A DNA stretch of 64,000 nt from NCBI RefSeq assembly GCF_014696435.1, contig NZ_JACJQG010000005.1, forward strand, positions 62,001 to 126,000, given 5' to 3'. The position numbers were made by a program, and so were the translations under genes. The notes beneath the pieces are model-generated. The model was not told the origin of the DNA and searched no databases. It saw only the letters and a program-made list of their open reading frames with translations. This stretch comes from Calothrix anomala FACHB-343. Lineage in GTDB: Bacteria; Cyanobacteriota; Cyanobacteriia; Cyanobacteriales; Nostocaceae. Shown piece after piece: positions 25,953 to 35,290 of this stretch. The stretch's first letter is position 1; the number at the start of each line of letters is the position of its first letter.

Positions 25953-27314
25953 TTAGATAGACTTGGGGCGATCGCAAGGAAACTTTTTCAATTTCAATCC
26001 AGCAAAACCCAATAAACTCATTAATCCAAAAGTTACAGCAGGTTCAGGAACAGAAGTTACATCTGGCTCAACTGAACTTATATCGGTGGGTATACTATCC
26101 CAGAGCATACCTTGTTGAAAAAATCCTTCCTGGGCTAGATAATTTGCTAAATCTTGTGTTTGGTTTAAGCTAGTAGTTGTGGTAGTACCGCCCCAACGAC
26201 TTTGATTAAACATATTGTTAATGTCAGCATTACGATTGATACTGATTGCTGACTGTGCTTTACTGATAGCTTGATTTAGCATATCACTATGGGATAAAGT
26301 CACATTTCTTGTTTGCCAACCAATCACATCGAAAACGGTTTTATCTCGCACATCAATATCACGATACGTACCCATACGCAAAGCAGGTGTCATCACGCCA
26401 ATAGTGGTATCGTAATTCTTCCAATGGCTACCCTGAAAGCCATCACCTTTTAAGTTATTTTTGTCGGTTCCAGTAGATAAATATCCGATACTACTTGTGC
26501 CACCATCAAGAGAGAAGTATGTATCGTAACCATTACTAAGGTCAGATACTTTGCTATTAGCACTGTAACTAGAATAGCGGAACAAATCAAAGGGTGTAAA
26601 GATTTTTTTGCGGTTATTCATATCCCAGTAGTTATTAGCATTCACACCGTCTAAGCTACTCACAAACCCGAGAATATGACCGATTTCGTGGATCGCAACA
26701 CTAGTCATATCAAATTGTTGATTACCTACAGTGTTAATGACTTCACTAGTTGTCCAAGCATAGTTAGTGTTGTCTAACTTATTCAACATAATTACGCCAT
26801 CTAAAGCATTGTTGTTATTACTCATTAAACCTAATGCTTTGGCATTGGCTGTAGTTAAACTGAGCGTGCTATTAGAAATTGAACTAATATTTGTCGATAA
26901 TGGATCTCTGACAACTGCATTCCAAGAGGTACCAGCAGCTAAGTTACTCACAGCAGTATTATCGAAGGTTGAAGTCTTGTCATTATTCAGTGCATTCCGC
27001 AAGCCACTATAGCTGACATTATTCATAAAAGCTGGAAGAGCGCCACCTAGTACCCCACTAGGTAGTTGCGCAGAATTAGCAAAATCTATATGAATATTGA
27101 TAGCAACATCATCAGCTAAGTTTTGAGACCAGTAAATTCCTGCGAATTCAAAAGCCTTCTTTTGTTCTTGTGTCACATCATCATTATATGTGAAATTAAA
27201 TGTGACTGCTTGTGCAGGTAAAGTCAGAGAAATTAAGGCATTTGCAGCAATTACCAGAGACATCATCTGAGATAAATGTGTATTTGCTGTCATATTTTTG
27301 AGATTATTTTTCAC
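25953..27314 (-). CDS. Secreted zinc metalloprotease with PEP-CTERM tail
   Basis: The 453-residue protein starts with a signal peptide (MMSLVIAANALISLTLPAQA) and ends with a PEP-CTERM sorting signal (VPEPAVTFGLMSLLGFAGL then Lys-rich). The zinc site is MTSVAIHEIGHILGFVSSLD: HExxH with the following Gly, but the third metal ligand His of metzincins is replaced, so the third ligand must come from elsewhere. Probably exported to the envelope or outside and processed by an exosortase. The start is GTG 27314; ATG 27293 would drop the basic n-region. A C-terminal segment of Gln/Asn/Ser repeats links catalytic domain and tail. Confidence 0.9.
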   Translation of the reverse strand: MKNNLKNMTANTHLSQMMSLVIAANALISLTLPAQAVTFNFTYNDDVTQEQKKAFEFAGIYWSQNLADDVAINIHIDFANSAQLPSGVLGGALPAFMNNVSYSGLRNALNNDKTSTFDNTAVSNLAAGTSWNAVVRDPLSTNISSISNSTLSLTTANAKALGLMSNNNNALDGVIMLNKLDNTNYAWTTSEVINTVGNQQFDMTSVAIHEIGHILGFVSSLDGVNANNYWDMNNRKKIFTPFDLFRYSSYSANSKVSDLSNGYDTYFSLDGGTSSIGYLSTGTDKNNLKGDGFQGSHWKNYDTTIGVMTPALRMGTYRDIDVRDKTVFDVIGWQTRNVTLSHSDMLNQAISKAQSAISINRNADINNMFNQSRWGGTTTTTSLNQTQDLANYLAQEGFFQQGMLWDSIPTDISSVEPDVTSVPEPAVTFGLMSLLGFAGLKLKKFPCDRPKSI

Positions 27315-27647
27315 GGAAATGTTTGATTTTTGGCTAAATTACTATGATGAGAAATAATATAGCTTCTACATTTATGGTTTATATTTTCTTTGAATAAGAT
27401 AGTGATAAAATCTTAGTCTTTTTATTGTTAAAATAGCTTCAAATATCACCATAAATAAATGAAATTACTTATAAACAAATAGTTATGCATAATATAGTAT
27501 TTATATGAAAATACGGAGTTATGTTGAAAAAATAAACTAAGTCAATGGAATTATGACAGCAAAGCCTCTTTAAAACACTAAGATTGAGAATAGACTGCAA
27601 ATTCACTGCAAAAATAAATTAGCAGCTAAAATTGACTGTCAATTTAC

Positions 27648-27789
27648 TAGGACTTACGCACCGAACACAAAAACCCTCACAAGGGTGGTCAAAAGTCAAA
27701 AATCAATGGTCAAAATTCAGGTTTTTGGACTATGGACTATTGACCATTGACAAAAAGCATGAAAAATATCTGACACTGCGTAAGTCCTA
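27648..27789. mobile_element. 142-bp MITE with 13-bp terminal inverted repeats and TSD
   Basis: The ends are exact inverted repeats, TAGGACTTACGCA at 27648-27660 and TGCGTAAGTCCTA at 27777-27789. They are flanked on both sides by the same 5 bp, TTTAC (27643-27647 and 27790-27794), a target-site duplication. The inside is non-coding and carries TGGTCAAAA and TTGACTA-like heptamer pieces. It needs a transposase in trans. It lies 51 bp before the P450 start. Confidence 0.92.
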
Positions 27790-27840
27790 TTTACTAAAAA
27801 CTTGTCACAATAAAATCCAACACTTATATTCTGCATTGAT

Positions 27841-29220
27841 ATGACAATCACTAACAGCTTACCTGATGGGCCTAGAGTCTTGCGCTTTCTGCGGCTGGTT
27901 AAATTTATTACTCAGCCAATAAAATATGTAGAAGACTTTGCTAAAGTTTATGGCGATCGCTTTACTATTTGGGGTAGGAAAGATGTGCATATTATCTACT
28001 TCAGCGATCCGGAAGCCTTGGAACAGATTTTTACTGCCGATCCCAAGTATTTTAAGTCTGGGGAAGGCAACGGGCCTTTAAGGTTTTTACTAGGTGAGAA
28101 CTCATTAATTTTACTAGATGGCGATCGCCATCAGCGTCAACGTCAATTATTAACCCCGCCTTTTCATGGCGATCGAATGCGAGCTTATGGGCAAGATATT
28201 CGTACAATTACTGAGCAGGTAAGTAGCCAATGGCTGATTGATCAACCTTTCAATATCCGCAATTCAATGCAAGAAATCACCTTAAACGTGATTTTACGAG
28301 TAGTATTTGGCTTAGAAGAAGGAAAGCAATTTCAAGAACTTCAGCATTTACTCTCTTCTGTGTTAGATTTTCTCGGTTCTCCTTTATTATCTGGCGCTTT
28401 ATTTTTCAGCTTCTTGCGCAAAGATTTAGGTGCTTGGAGTCCTTGGGGTAAAGTATTGCGTTTATTAGCGCAAATCGATGAATTTATTTATGCTCTCATT
28501 ACTGAAAGACGCAATGATACTCAAGAAAATCGCCAAGATATCCTCAGTTTAATGATGGCGGCTCGTGACGCAGATGGGCAACCAATGTCTGATAGAGAAT
28601 TACGTGATGAATTAATGACATTGTTAGTTACTGGACATGAAACTACAGCTTCTGTATTAACATGGGCTTTTTACTGGATTGACCGATTACCAGAAGTTCA
28701 AGAAAAGTTACTACGAGAACTAGATACTATTGATGTTAATGCAGATCCGAGTAGCATTGCTAAGTTACCCTATTTGACAGCCTTTTGTCAGGAAACGTTG
28801 CGGCTTTACCCTATTGTGATCAATGCTTCACCCAGAATTGTGAAATCCCCAATTGAAATTAAAGGTTATACAATTCCTGAAAAACATGTAATTATGCCTA
28901 GTATTTACTTAGCGCATCATCGCCCAGAAGTTTACCCCAATCCCAAACAATTCCAACCAGAACGCTTTTTAGAAAGACAATTTTCTCAATATGAATACTT
29001 ACCTTTTGGTGGTGGTAATCGTCGCTGTATTGGGTTAGCATTTGCCCAATATGAAATGAAAATTGTCTTAGCCACAATTCTGTCAAAATTTCAACTTTCG
29101 CTGGTAAATAAACGCCCTATAGAACCTGTGCGGCGTGGTTTTACTATCGCTCCACCATCAGGAATGCGGATGATTGCCAAACCTCAAGTTAAGCTTGTAA
29201 GTAAGCCAGTAGCGGTTTAA
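27841..29220 (+). CDS. Cytochrome P450 (CYP110-type)
   Basis: A full-length 459-residue P450. The I-helix oxygen motif is LLVTGHETTAS, the K-helix ExxR is in QETLRLYP, and the haem-binding Cys is in FGGGNRRCIG. No N-terminal anchor, so soluble. The pattern fits the cyanobacterial CYP110 group, which oxidises fatty acids or terpenes. No terpene synthase or other pathway gene is next to it. The promoter region has been interrupted by the MITE whose right end is 51 bp from ATG 27841. Confidence 0.92.
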   Translation: MTITNSLPDGPRVLRFLRLVKFITQPIKYVEDFAKVYGDRFTIWGRKDVHIIYFSDPEALEQIFTADPKYFKSGEGNGPLRFLLGENSLILLDGDRHQRQRQLLTPPFHGDRMRAYGQDIRTITEQVSSQWLIDQPFNIRNSMQEITLNVILRVVFGLEEGKQFQELQHLLSSVLDFLGSPLLSGALFFSFLRKDLGAWSPWGKVLRLLAQIDEFIYALITERRNDTQENRQDILSLMMAARDADGQPMSDRELRDELMTLLVTGHETTASVLTWAFYWIDRLPEVQEKLLRELDTIDVNADPSSIAKLPYLTAFCQETLRLYPIVINASPRIVKSPIEIKGYTIPEKHVIMPSIYLAHHRPEVYPNPKQFQPERFLERQFSQYEYLPFGGGNRRCIGLAFAQYEMKIVLATILSKFQLSLVNKRPIEPVRRGFTIAPPSGMRMIAKPQVKLVSKPVAV

Positions 29221-29238
29221 TTTGTAATTAAGAATTAG

Positions 29239-29257
29239 GGTGCGTTAATCACGCACC
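29239..29257 (+). terminator. Hairpin after the P450 gene
   Basis: GGTGCGT-TAATC-ACGCACC, a 7-bp stem 20 bp after the stop. No strong T tract, so termination is only likely. Confidence 0.45.
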
Positions 29258-29478
29258 ATCAAGAGACTTTACAAAAGCCCTAATTTTGGCGTTCTTCTTT
29301 ACGCTGCCTCTTCTGGGTAAGATTTTCAGAGTAATAGTCAATTTTATGTGTCCTAGCAAAAGCGATTTTCTCGCAGTTAAAAGCAGCATATTTGCTGATA
29401 CTTGACAGCAAAGCAACAGATATAGCAAGATTCAATTCAAGTCCCTTTCGTACCACGCTGTAAAGTGGATAGGAGGCT

Positions 29479-31215
29479 ATGCATGATTGGCAATATTTCT
29501 TTAACTGCGAACGCACTTTTCTAAATCAAGATAATTACCGCATCTTTGAGCCAAGCTGGAAAACCAAAATTCTCCAATGGTTTAGGCGAGAGGATGTAGC
29601 TAAGGCGCAAAAAGAAGCATTTATTCAGGCTTTAATCGATTTTGATGATAATTGCAGCGATTTTTATCGTTACCGCGCTTACTTTATAGCGGCTGAGGCT
29701 TTAGCATACTTCCCAGAATGCAGTTTAGGGGATGTAATTGTTGCACAACTGCTGAAATGGAGTTATGGCTATTTTCGTCAGGATAAGCGAGATTGGCAAA
29801 TAGTTCCAAAACCTTTAGTAAAAGCAGCTAGAACAACCCTGGAATTAACCGGTAGAAAACGAGTAATTGCCGCCTTTGTTGATTTGGTTCATACTACTGA
29901 AAGTCGCACAATTCTGCGCCGAGCAGCAGAGAAATTAGCACAATTCGATCCGGGTAATAAAAGTGCATTAGCAGCTTTGGCGCTACTACATTCGCTTCCG
30001 AATCAGGAGAAAATAGCTGTTAGTGGTGAAAGTGCCATCGCAGCTGTAATTCAAATTATGGAGACAACGCCAAATAAGTATAATTGCTGGGAGGCGATCG
30101 CAACTTTAGGAAAAATCGCTGTCGGTAATCAAACTGCGATTGCATCTCTCGTCAAATTCTTGCAAATCAACCAAGGCGATAGAATTTGTTTAGATGCAGC
30201 TAAGGTACTTTGGCAACTCGATCCCGGTAATGCTGCTGTAATCCAGGCTTTAATTTATCTTCTGGAAAATTCTGCAAGTGCATTTCTTAGAGAATGTGCG
30301 GCTGTGTATTTACTCGAAATTGAACCAGCTAATCAAGTAGGTATTGATGCTCTATGCGATTCAATTAAAAATATCGCCAAATTTTCAGAACATGTAGATT
30401 ATGCCAGATATATTGCATGTGTATCAACTGAGAGATTGCTGGAGGTTCATACCAGTCTACATGAAGGAAATCAAGCGGTAATTGCAGCATTAATCGAATT
30501 GATTTATACTACGAAAAATGATTATCTATTATGCGATGTAGCCCGTACTTTAGGTAAAATTAATCCTGGTAATGAAATAGCCATCCCTACTTTATTGCAA
30601 ATAATTGAAACTACTGAGGATGAGTCTATTTGTTGCCAATATGCTGCTTATTTAGGAGAATTAATCCCTGGTAATATCTTCGCAATTAACAAGTTATCTC
30701 AACTAATTTCGAGTACTCAAAGTGAGTGGGTGCGGATATCTGCTAACCAAAATCTCTTGAAAATTGACTTGACTAATCCAACTGCGATCGCTACTTTATC
30801 CCAAATACGAAAAAGCAATCTATGTCAATATGAATCAATCCTATTTGCTACAGTTCTTAATTTAGAACAACTTCATCTAGCAAACCAAATATTACCAGAG
30901 AAATTGAATGAAGTTATCTCTACTCTCATCCAATTTATTCAACCATTGACGCCAGATGATGACAATCAAAACTGCTTCAACAGTCAAACCACAAATCAGC
31001 AATCCTATGAAGATTATTTAATGGATATAGCTGATGTTTTGACAAAAATCCTCCGCACCGAAGATTTACCGCAAGTCATTACAGCCTTAAAAGGATACCT
31101 CAGCCAACCGTTTGCTAAGAACAGTTCTTATCGCTACGATGCTGTATTTCATATTATCTGGCATTGCGCCAATAATCTAAACTATCCAGATTTCTACACA
31201 GCTTGGCACAATTAA
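29479..31215 (+). CDS. HEAT-repeat protein
   Basis: A 578-residue alpha-solenoid. After an N-terminal region of about 130 residues, units of about 45 residues recur with the signature ...LGKI.PGN..AI..L..LIE.T.... (for example LGKINPGNEIAIPTLLQIIE). This repeat type is common in cyanobacteria, both alone and behind NACHT ATPases; it serves as a protein-binding scaffold. No catalytic domain is visible. The ATG at 29479 stands only two bases after AGGAGG and just behind an in-frame stop, which is an unusually short spacing. Confidence 0.85.
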   Translation: MHDWQYFFNCERTFLNQDNYRIFEPSWKTKILQWFRREDVAKAQKEAFIQALIDFDDNCSDFYRYRAYFIAAEALAYFPECSLGDVIVAQLLKWSYGYFRQDKRDWQIVPKPLVKAARTTLELTGRKRVIAAFVDLVHTTESRTILRRAAEKLAQFDPGNKSALAALALLHSLPNQEKIAVSGESAIAAVIQIMETTPNKYNCWEAIATLGKIAVGNQTAIASLVKFLQINQGDRICLDAAKVLWQLDPGNAAVIQALIYLLENSASAFLRECAAVYLLEIEPANQVGIDALCDSIKNIAKFSEHVDYARYIACVSTERLLEVHTSLHEGNQAVIAALIELIYTTKNDYLLCDVARTLGKINPGNEIAIPTLLQIIETTEDESICCQYAAYLGELIPGNIFAINKLSQLISSTQSEWVRISANQNLLKIDLTNPTAIATLSQIRKSNLCQYESILFATVLNLEQLHLANQILPEKLNEVISTLIQFIQPLTPDDDNQNCFNSQTTNQQSYEDYLMDIADVLTKILRTEDLPQVITALKGYLSQPFAKNSSYRYDAVFHIIWHCANNLNYPDFYTAWHN

Positions 31216-31228
31216 TAAACCAAAAAAT

Positions 31229-31270
31229 AAGCGCAGAGTTATTTATCTTCCTCTGCGATACTCTGCGCTT
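31229..31270. terminator. Bidirectional hairpin between convergent genes
   Basis: AAGCGCAGAGT at 31229-31239 and its exact inverse ACTCTGCGCTT at 31260-31270. The sequence belongs to the CTCTGCG repeat family that also surrounds the GxxExxY gene. Confidence 0.6.
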
Positions 31271-31279
31271 ACCTTTGCG

Positions 31280-31708
31280 TTAAATTACAATCGCTTCCCT
31301 CATCCTTTGTTCCAACAATTCCAATAACCCATCAACATCCTTACCAACTTGCTCAAAACAAACAGGTGGTGCGGGTTCTGGCGCAAACTGAATTAACTTA
31401 ATTTCCCCCTTACCAATCCCAATCATCACCACTTCTACTTCTGGTTTATGATTCTCAATAATTCCGATAATTTCTTGCAGTCGATTTTCAACTCGACTAT
31501 TTAATTTTTCTATCTCATCTTGAGGACAATATACAAAATGCGGCGCAGGTTGTAAATCAATCCCGATAGTACCTTGACTATTACCATTTTCTAACCATAA
31601 TCCCCAAAACAGCGCCGCCAATTCTGGTTGATTTGCTTTCACAAATCTATCCAATTCTTTACGCCATTTACTATCGCCTGATTCCGTTTGGTTACTACCA
31701 AAAAACAT
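31280..31708 (-). CDS. Conserved cyanobacterial protein, possible CcmS
   Basis: 142 residues: MFFGSNQTESGDSKWRKELD, a helical segment LAALFWGLWLENGNSQGTIG, then HFVYCPQDEIEKLNSRVENR, a beta segment EVEVVMIGIGKGEIKLIQF and a C-terminal helix. From memory this resembles the small cyanobacterial protein later described as the beta-carboxysome assembly chaperone CcmS; I cannot confirm it without a search. No membrane helix or catalytic motif. Co-oriented with the ABC transporter gene upstream, 66 bp away across a heptamer array. Confidence 0.7.
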   Translation of the reverse strand: MFFGSNQTESGDSKWRKELDRFVKANQPELAALFWGLWLENGNSQGTIGIDLQPAPHFVYCPQDEIEKLNSRVENRLQEIIGIIENHKPEVEVVMIGIGKGEIKLIQFAPEPAPPVCFEQVGKDVDGLLELLEQRMREAIVI

Positions 31709-31773
31709 AAATAATTCGTTATTCGTAATTAATTAGCTTAGAGTCTGTTGACTGTTGACTATTGACTATTGAC

Positions 31774-33582
31774 TTACCGCAACCCACTTTGTACACGCCA
31801 GAGACTAGCGTAAACGCTATCTTGCTGTAGCAATTGATCGTGGGTTCCAGATTCTACTAGTTTTCCATGTTCCATGACATAAATGCAATTAGCATCGCGG
31901 ATAGTAGAAAGACGATGAGCGATCGCAATTGTGGTTCTATTAACTGTAATTCGTTCGAGCGATCGCTGAATAGCAGCTTCTGTTTCATTATCTACTGCCG
32001 AGGTCGCTTCATCTAAAATCAAAATTGGGGGATTTTTTAACACTGCACGCGCGATCGCAATTCTTTGTCTTTGTCCACCAGATAACTTTTGTCCTCTTTC
32101 CCCAACAATTGTCTCATAACCTTGAGGCAGGTGCATAATAAAGTCGTGAGCTTCTGCTACCTTCGCCGCCATAATAATTTCTTCTTCTGACGCTTCAAAG
32201 GTACCGTAAGCAATATTCTCGGCTACCGTGCCATGAAATAAAAATACATCTTGACTAACTAAACCAATACAACGGCGTAAATCTCGCAAGTTTAAATCTT
32301 GTAAGTCAATGCCATCTAAGGTAATATTGCCAGTTTTGATTTCATACAGCCGCAACAAAAGTTTAACTAAAGTACTTTTACCCGAACCTGTAGAACCGAC
32401 AATGGCGATCGTTTGTCCGGCAGGAATCTGCAAAGATAGATGTTTAATCACTGGTAATCTATCTTTGTAAGCAAAAGTCACATTTTTAAATTCCACCTCA
32501 CCGCGCACCGTCTCCACAGGTAAAGCCATATTCCCCGGATGAATGGCGATTGGTGTATCTAGTAAATCCATAACGCGATTAGTAGAAGCCATCGCCCGTT
32601 GATATTGGTCAAAGGTTTCCCCTAATCTAGTTAAAGGCCATAGCAAGCGCTGAATTAAAAACACCAACACGCTGTAAGTACCTACAGACATAGTACCCGC
32701 CGCCGCCGCCATCCCGCCGTACAATAGTAAAGCTGTAAACCCTACCAAAATCAGCATCCGAATTAAAGGTACAAACGCCGCAGATAGTTGAATAGCTTTG
32801 GCGTTACTTTGCCTGTAAGCATTACTGTCTTGTGCTACCCTAGAATTTTCATAATCTTCGGCGGTGAAACTTTTAATCGTCGTAATTCCGCTTAAATTAT
32901 TCACCAATCGCCCATTCAGGTAACCCACCTTTTCCCGTATATTGGCGTAACGTGGTGCTAGCAACTTTTGAAACGCAAAGGAACCCCAGAGAATAAATGG
33001 CATCGGTGACATCGCCATCCAAGCTACACTAGGAGCCAAAACAAAAAAAGCACCACCGATAATTACAACTGTTGTGGCTACTTGGATAATGTCATTAGCT
33101 CCCACATCGAGAAACCGCTCTAATTGGTTGATATCATCACTGAGGATCGACATCAAACCACCAGTACTGCGTTCCTCAAAATAAGCTAATTCCAAATCTT
33201 GTAAATGTTTATATGCATCCAGACGTAGGTTATGCTGAATATTTTGTGCTAAATTGCGCCAAAGTCGAGCGTATGCGTATTCAAAAACCGATTCTAGTAT
33301 CCAAATGATAACCGTCAGCAGGGAGATAATTAAAAATTGTCCAAAGACATCTTTTACTCCCCATTGAGCAATAATAGAATCCTGTTGCTTAACTACCACA
33401 TCCACCGCTACCCCAATTAAAGCCGGTGGTGCTAAATCAAAAAACTTATTGAGGATAGAACAAGCAATAGCTAGCCAAATTTGTTTACGATACTGATGCC
33501 CATAGTCTAATAGACGCTGGAGGGGATGCACAGAATGTCTACGCCTTCTTGATACCTGATGAGATTTAGATGCTGTAGCCAC
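31774..33582 (-). CDS. ABC exporter, fused membrane and ATPase domains
   Basis: A 602-residue half-transporter of the MsbA/lipid-drug exporter class. Six transmembrane helices occupy about residues 30-330, with the ATPase domain after 360: Walker [13 protein letters not shown]-loop SQDVFLF, signature LSGGQRQR, Walker [13 protein letters not shown], switch His AHRLS. It should work as a homodimer exporting lipids or hydrophobic compounds. The basic N-terminus ([15 protein letters not shown]) is positive-inside. A single-gene unit, with a heptamer array at its 3' end. Confidence 0.93.
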   Translation of the reverse strand: MATASKSHQVSRRRRHSVHPLQRLLDYGHQYRKQIWLAIACSILNKFFDLAPPALIGVAVDVVVKQQDSIIAQWGVKDVFGQFLIISLLTVIIWILESVFEYAYARLWRNLAQNIQHNLRLDAYKHLQDLELAYFEERSTGGLMSILSDDINQLERFLDVGANDIIQVATTVVIIGGAFFVLAPSVAWMAMSPMPFILWGSFAFQKLLAPRYANIREKVGYLNGRLVNNLSGITTIKSFTAEDYENSRVAQDSNAYRQSNAKAIQLSAAFVPLIRMLILVGFTALLLYGGMAAAAGTMSVGTYSVLVFLIQRLLWPLTRLGETFDQYQRAMASTNRVMDLLDTPIAIHPGNMALPVETVRGEVEFKNVTFAYKDRLPVIKHLSLQIPAGQTIAIVGSTGSGKSTLVKLLLRLYEIKTGNITLDGIDLQDLNLRDLRRCIGLVSQDVFLFHGTVAENIAYGTFEASEEEIIMAAKVAEAHDFIMHLPQGYETIVGERGQKLSGGQRQRIAIARAVLKNPPILILDEATSAVDNETEAAIQRSLERITVNRTTIAIAHRLSTIRDANCIYVMEHGKLVESGTHDQLLQQDSVYASLWRVQSGLR

Positions 33583-33642
33583 AATTACTCTCAGTCGCGT
33601 GCAATTGATATTACCACGATTTATACAAGGTGATGAGGGAGA

Positions 33643-33775
33643 TTAGGCAAGGGGGCAGGGGGCAGGGAGCAGGGGGGAAAGAATTCAAAATTCAAAATTC
33701 AAAATTCAAAATTAAGGAATTTCCCAATGCCCAATGCCCAATGCCCCATGCCCAATGCCCCATGCCCAATATCAT
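33643..33775 (+). repeat. Composite heptamer-repeat element, copy 4 (linker reduced)
   Basis: G-rich GCAGGG block, (ATTCAAA)n block and (CCCAATG/CCCCATG)n block in the same order as the other copies. The linker is shortened to about AAGGAATTTCC. It lies immediately upstream of the prohibitin ribosome site. Confidence 0.88.
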
Positions 33776-33789
33776 AAGGAGATAACAAT

Positions 33790-34638
33790 TTGAGAAATCA
33801 GCAATTTGCGAATTGGCAAACTACAATTTTAGGAGTGGTGTTAGCCATACTGGTGAGTATCAGTCTAAATTCCTTTATCATTATTAACCCAGGACAAGCA
33901 GGAGTGATTAGTATCTTGGGTAAAGCTAAAGATGGAGCCTTACTGGAGGGTATCCACCTAAAACCGCCGTTTATTTCGGCAATTGATGTATACGATTTAA
34001 CAGTACAAAAATTTGAAGTCCCCGCCGAGAGTTCTACTAAGGATTTGCAAAATTTATCGGCACGATTTGCTATCAACTTTCGTCTAGATCCTATTCAGGT
34101 AGTAGATGTGAGAAGAAAACAAGGTACCCTAGAAAATATTGTCTCAAAAATTATTGCACCCCAAACCCAAGAAGCATTTAAAATTGCAGCTGCAAAAAGA
34201 ACCGTAGAAGAGGCAATTACCAAGCGTAGCGAATTAAAGGAAGACTTTGACAACGCTTTAGGCGATCGCTTAGATAAATATGGGATAATCGTACTGGATA
34301 CTAGTGTAGTTGACTTGACTTTTTCCCCAGAATTTGCCAGAGCAGTGGAAGAAAAACAAATCGCTGAACAAAGGGCACAACGAGCAGTGTACATAGCGCG
34401 AGAAGCAGAACAAGAAGCACAAGCAGAAATTAATCGCGCTAAAGGTAAAGCAGAGGCGCAAAGGCTGTTGGCAGAAACCCTTAAAGCCCAAGGTGGGCAA
34501 TTAGTGCTACAAAAAGAAGCGATAGAAGCTTGGAAAGCTGGTGGTTCGCAAATGCCAAATGTTTTAGTTATGGGGAACGACGCCAAAAGCAGCGTACCTT
34601 TTATTTTTAACCTGGGTAATAATCAAAATCAGCCTTAA
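33790..34638 (+). CDS. Prohibitin-like SPFH/band 7 membrane protein
   Basis: The start is TTG 33790, fixed by AAGGAG eight bases upstream; no ATG is available nearby. The 282-residue protein has one N-terminal membrane helix (ILGVVLAILVSISLNSFIII) and then the SPFH domain (about 30-200: NPGQAGVISILGKAKDGALL, STKDLQNLSARFAINFRLDP) and a coiled-coil C-terminus (QEAQAEINRAKGKAEAQRLL). It should form ring assemblies in the plasma or thylakoid membrane, a scaffold for membrane-protein quality control. A single-gene unit. Confidence 0.92.
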   Translation: MRNQQFANWQTTILGVVLAILVSISLNSFIIINPGQAGVISILGKAKDGALLEGIHLKPPFISAIDVYDLTVQKFEVPAESSTKDLQNLSARFAINFRLDPIQVVDVRRKQGTLENIVSKIIAPQTQEAFKIAAAKRTVEEAITKRSELKEDFDNALGDRLDKYGIIVLDTSVVDLTFSPEFARAVEEKQIAEQRAQRAVYIAREAEQEAQAEINRAKGKAEAQRLLAETLKAQGGQLVLQKEAIEAWKAGGSQMPNVLVMGNDAKSSVPFIFNLGNNQNQP

Positions 34639-34803
34639 GTTTGTCAGTAGAGACACGATTGATCGCGTCTGTATTCACAAATAGCATAGAGCATGAAACT
34701 AAAACAAAAATGACAAGCCAAAAGCAGTACATCCTCTTAGGATAGTAAACAATCTCAACCGCAAATTCTCAATCGTCATCCAAAACTCCAACCAACTACA
34801 TTC

Positions 34804-35220
34804 ATGTCAACTCCTAATCATCCCAATCTCACAGTTGAAGACGCTAGAAAGGTTCTCAATAAATTTACTTGTCTCGATATTGCTCCCATCCTCAAGCCAT
34901 CAGAAAAAGCTTCCGTGAGGCGAGCTTTAATTTTGATTGCCAAACTTTCCGATTATCAAATTTTAGGTATTTGTGCTGATACCGCCGAAGCAGGTAAACT
35001 AGCAATGAAAACCTATACCCACGCTTTAGGTTATGAAGTTCCCAGCAACTTACCCGACATTGAAGGGCCAGTTTATATTAAATTAAACGGCAAGAACGGT
35101 TTGTGTTATATCGATTCCTATTCCGGACATCATCGCGGAGTTTTAGTTTCTTGCCAATCTCACAATCCCGGAGGAATTAACGAAATGTATGGACATTTAC
35201 CTCTGGATTTGTTTCTCTAA
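34804..35220 (+). CDS. DUF1824 family protein
   Basis: 138 residues with the typical DUF1824 features: VEDARKVLNKFTCLDIAP, ILKPSEKASVRRALILIAKL, LGICADTAEAGKLAMKTY, GPVYIKLNGKNGLCYIDSY and GHHRGVLVSC. The family is essentially cyanobacterial and of unknown function. It lies in tandem with the ABC-F gene 70 bp downstream, with a hairpin between them. Confidence 0.88.
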   Translation: MSTPNHPNLTVEDARKVLNKFTCLDIAPILKPSEKASVRRALILIAKLSDYQILGICADTAEAGKLAMKTYTHALGYEVPSNLPDIEGPVYIKLNGKNGLCYIDSYSGHHRGVLVSCQSHNPGGINEMYGHLPLDLFL

Positions 35221-35229
35221 AATTTGCGC

Positions 35230-35259
35230 TTCTAGGTAGGGTAGATACCTTACCTAGAA
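35230..35259 (+). terminator. Hairpin after the DUF1824 gene
   Basis: TTCTAGGTA at 35230-35238 pairs exactly with TACCTAGAA at 35251-35259, with further partial pairing in the loop. No strong T tract. Confidence 0.5.
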
Positions 35260-35290
35260 CATCAATTTTCAAGACCAATTACTAACTTTT

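Noticed and set aside
27632-27844. 70-residue plus-strand frame before the P450
   Set aside because: It runs through the MITE and is composed of its terminal repeat and heptamers.
29280-29516. 78-residue minus-strand frame before the HEAT gene
   Set aside because: No ribosome site or recognisable family, and it overlaps the start of the HEAT-repeat gene.
34095-34586. 163-residue minus-strand frame rich in Ser/Ala/Cys
   Set aside because: Antisense of the coiled-coil end of the prohibitin gene, which has a proper ribosome site.
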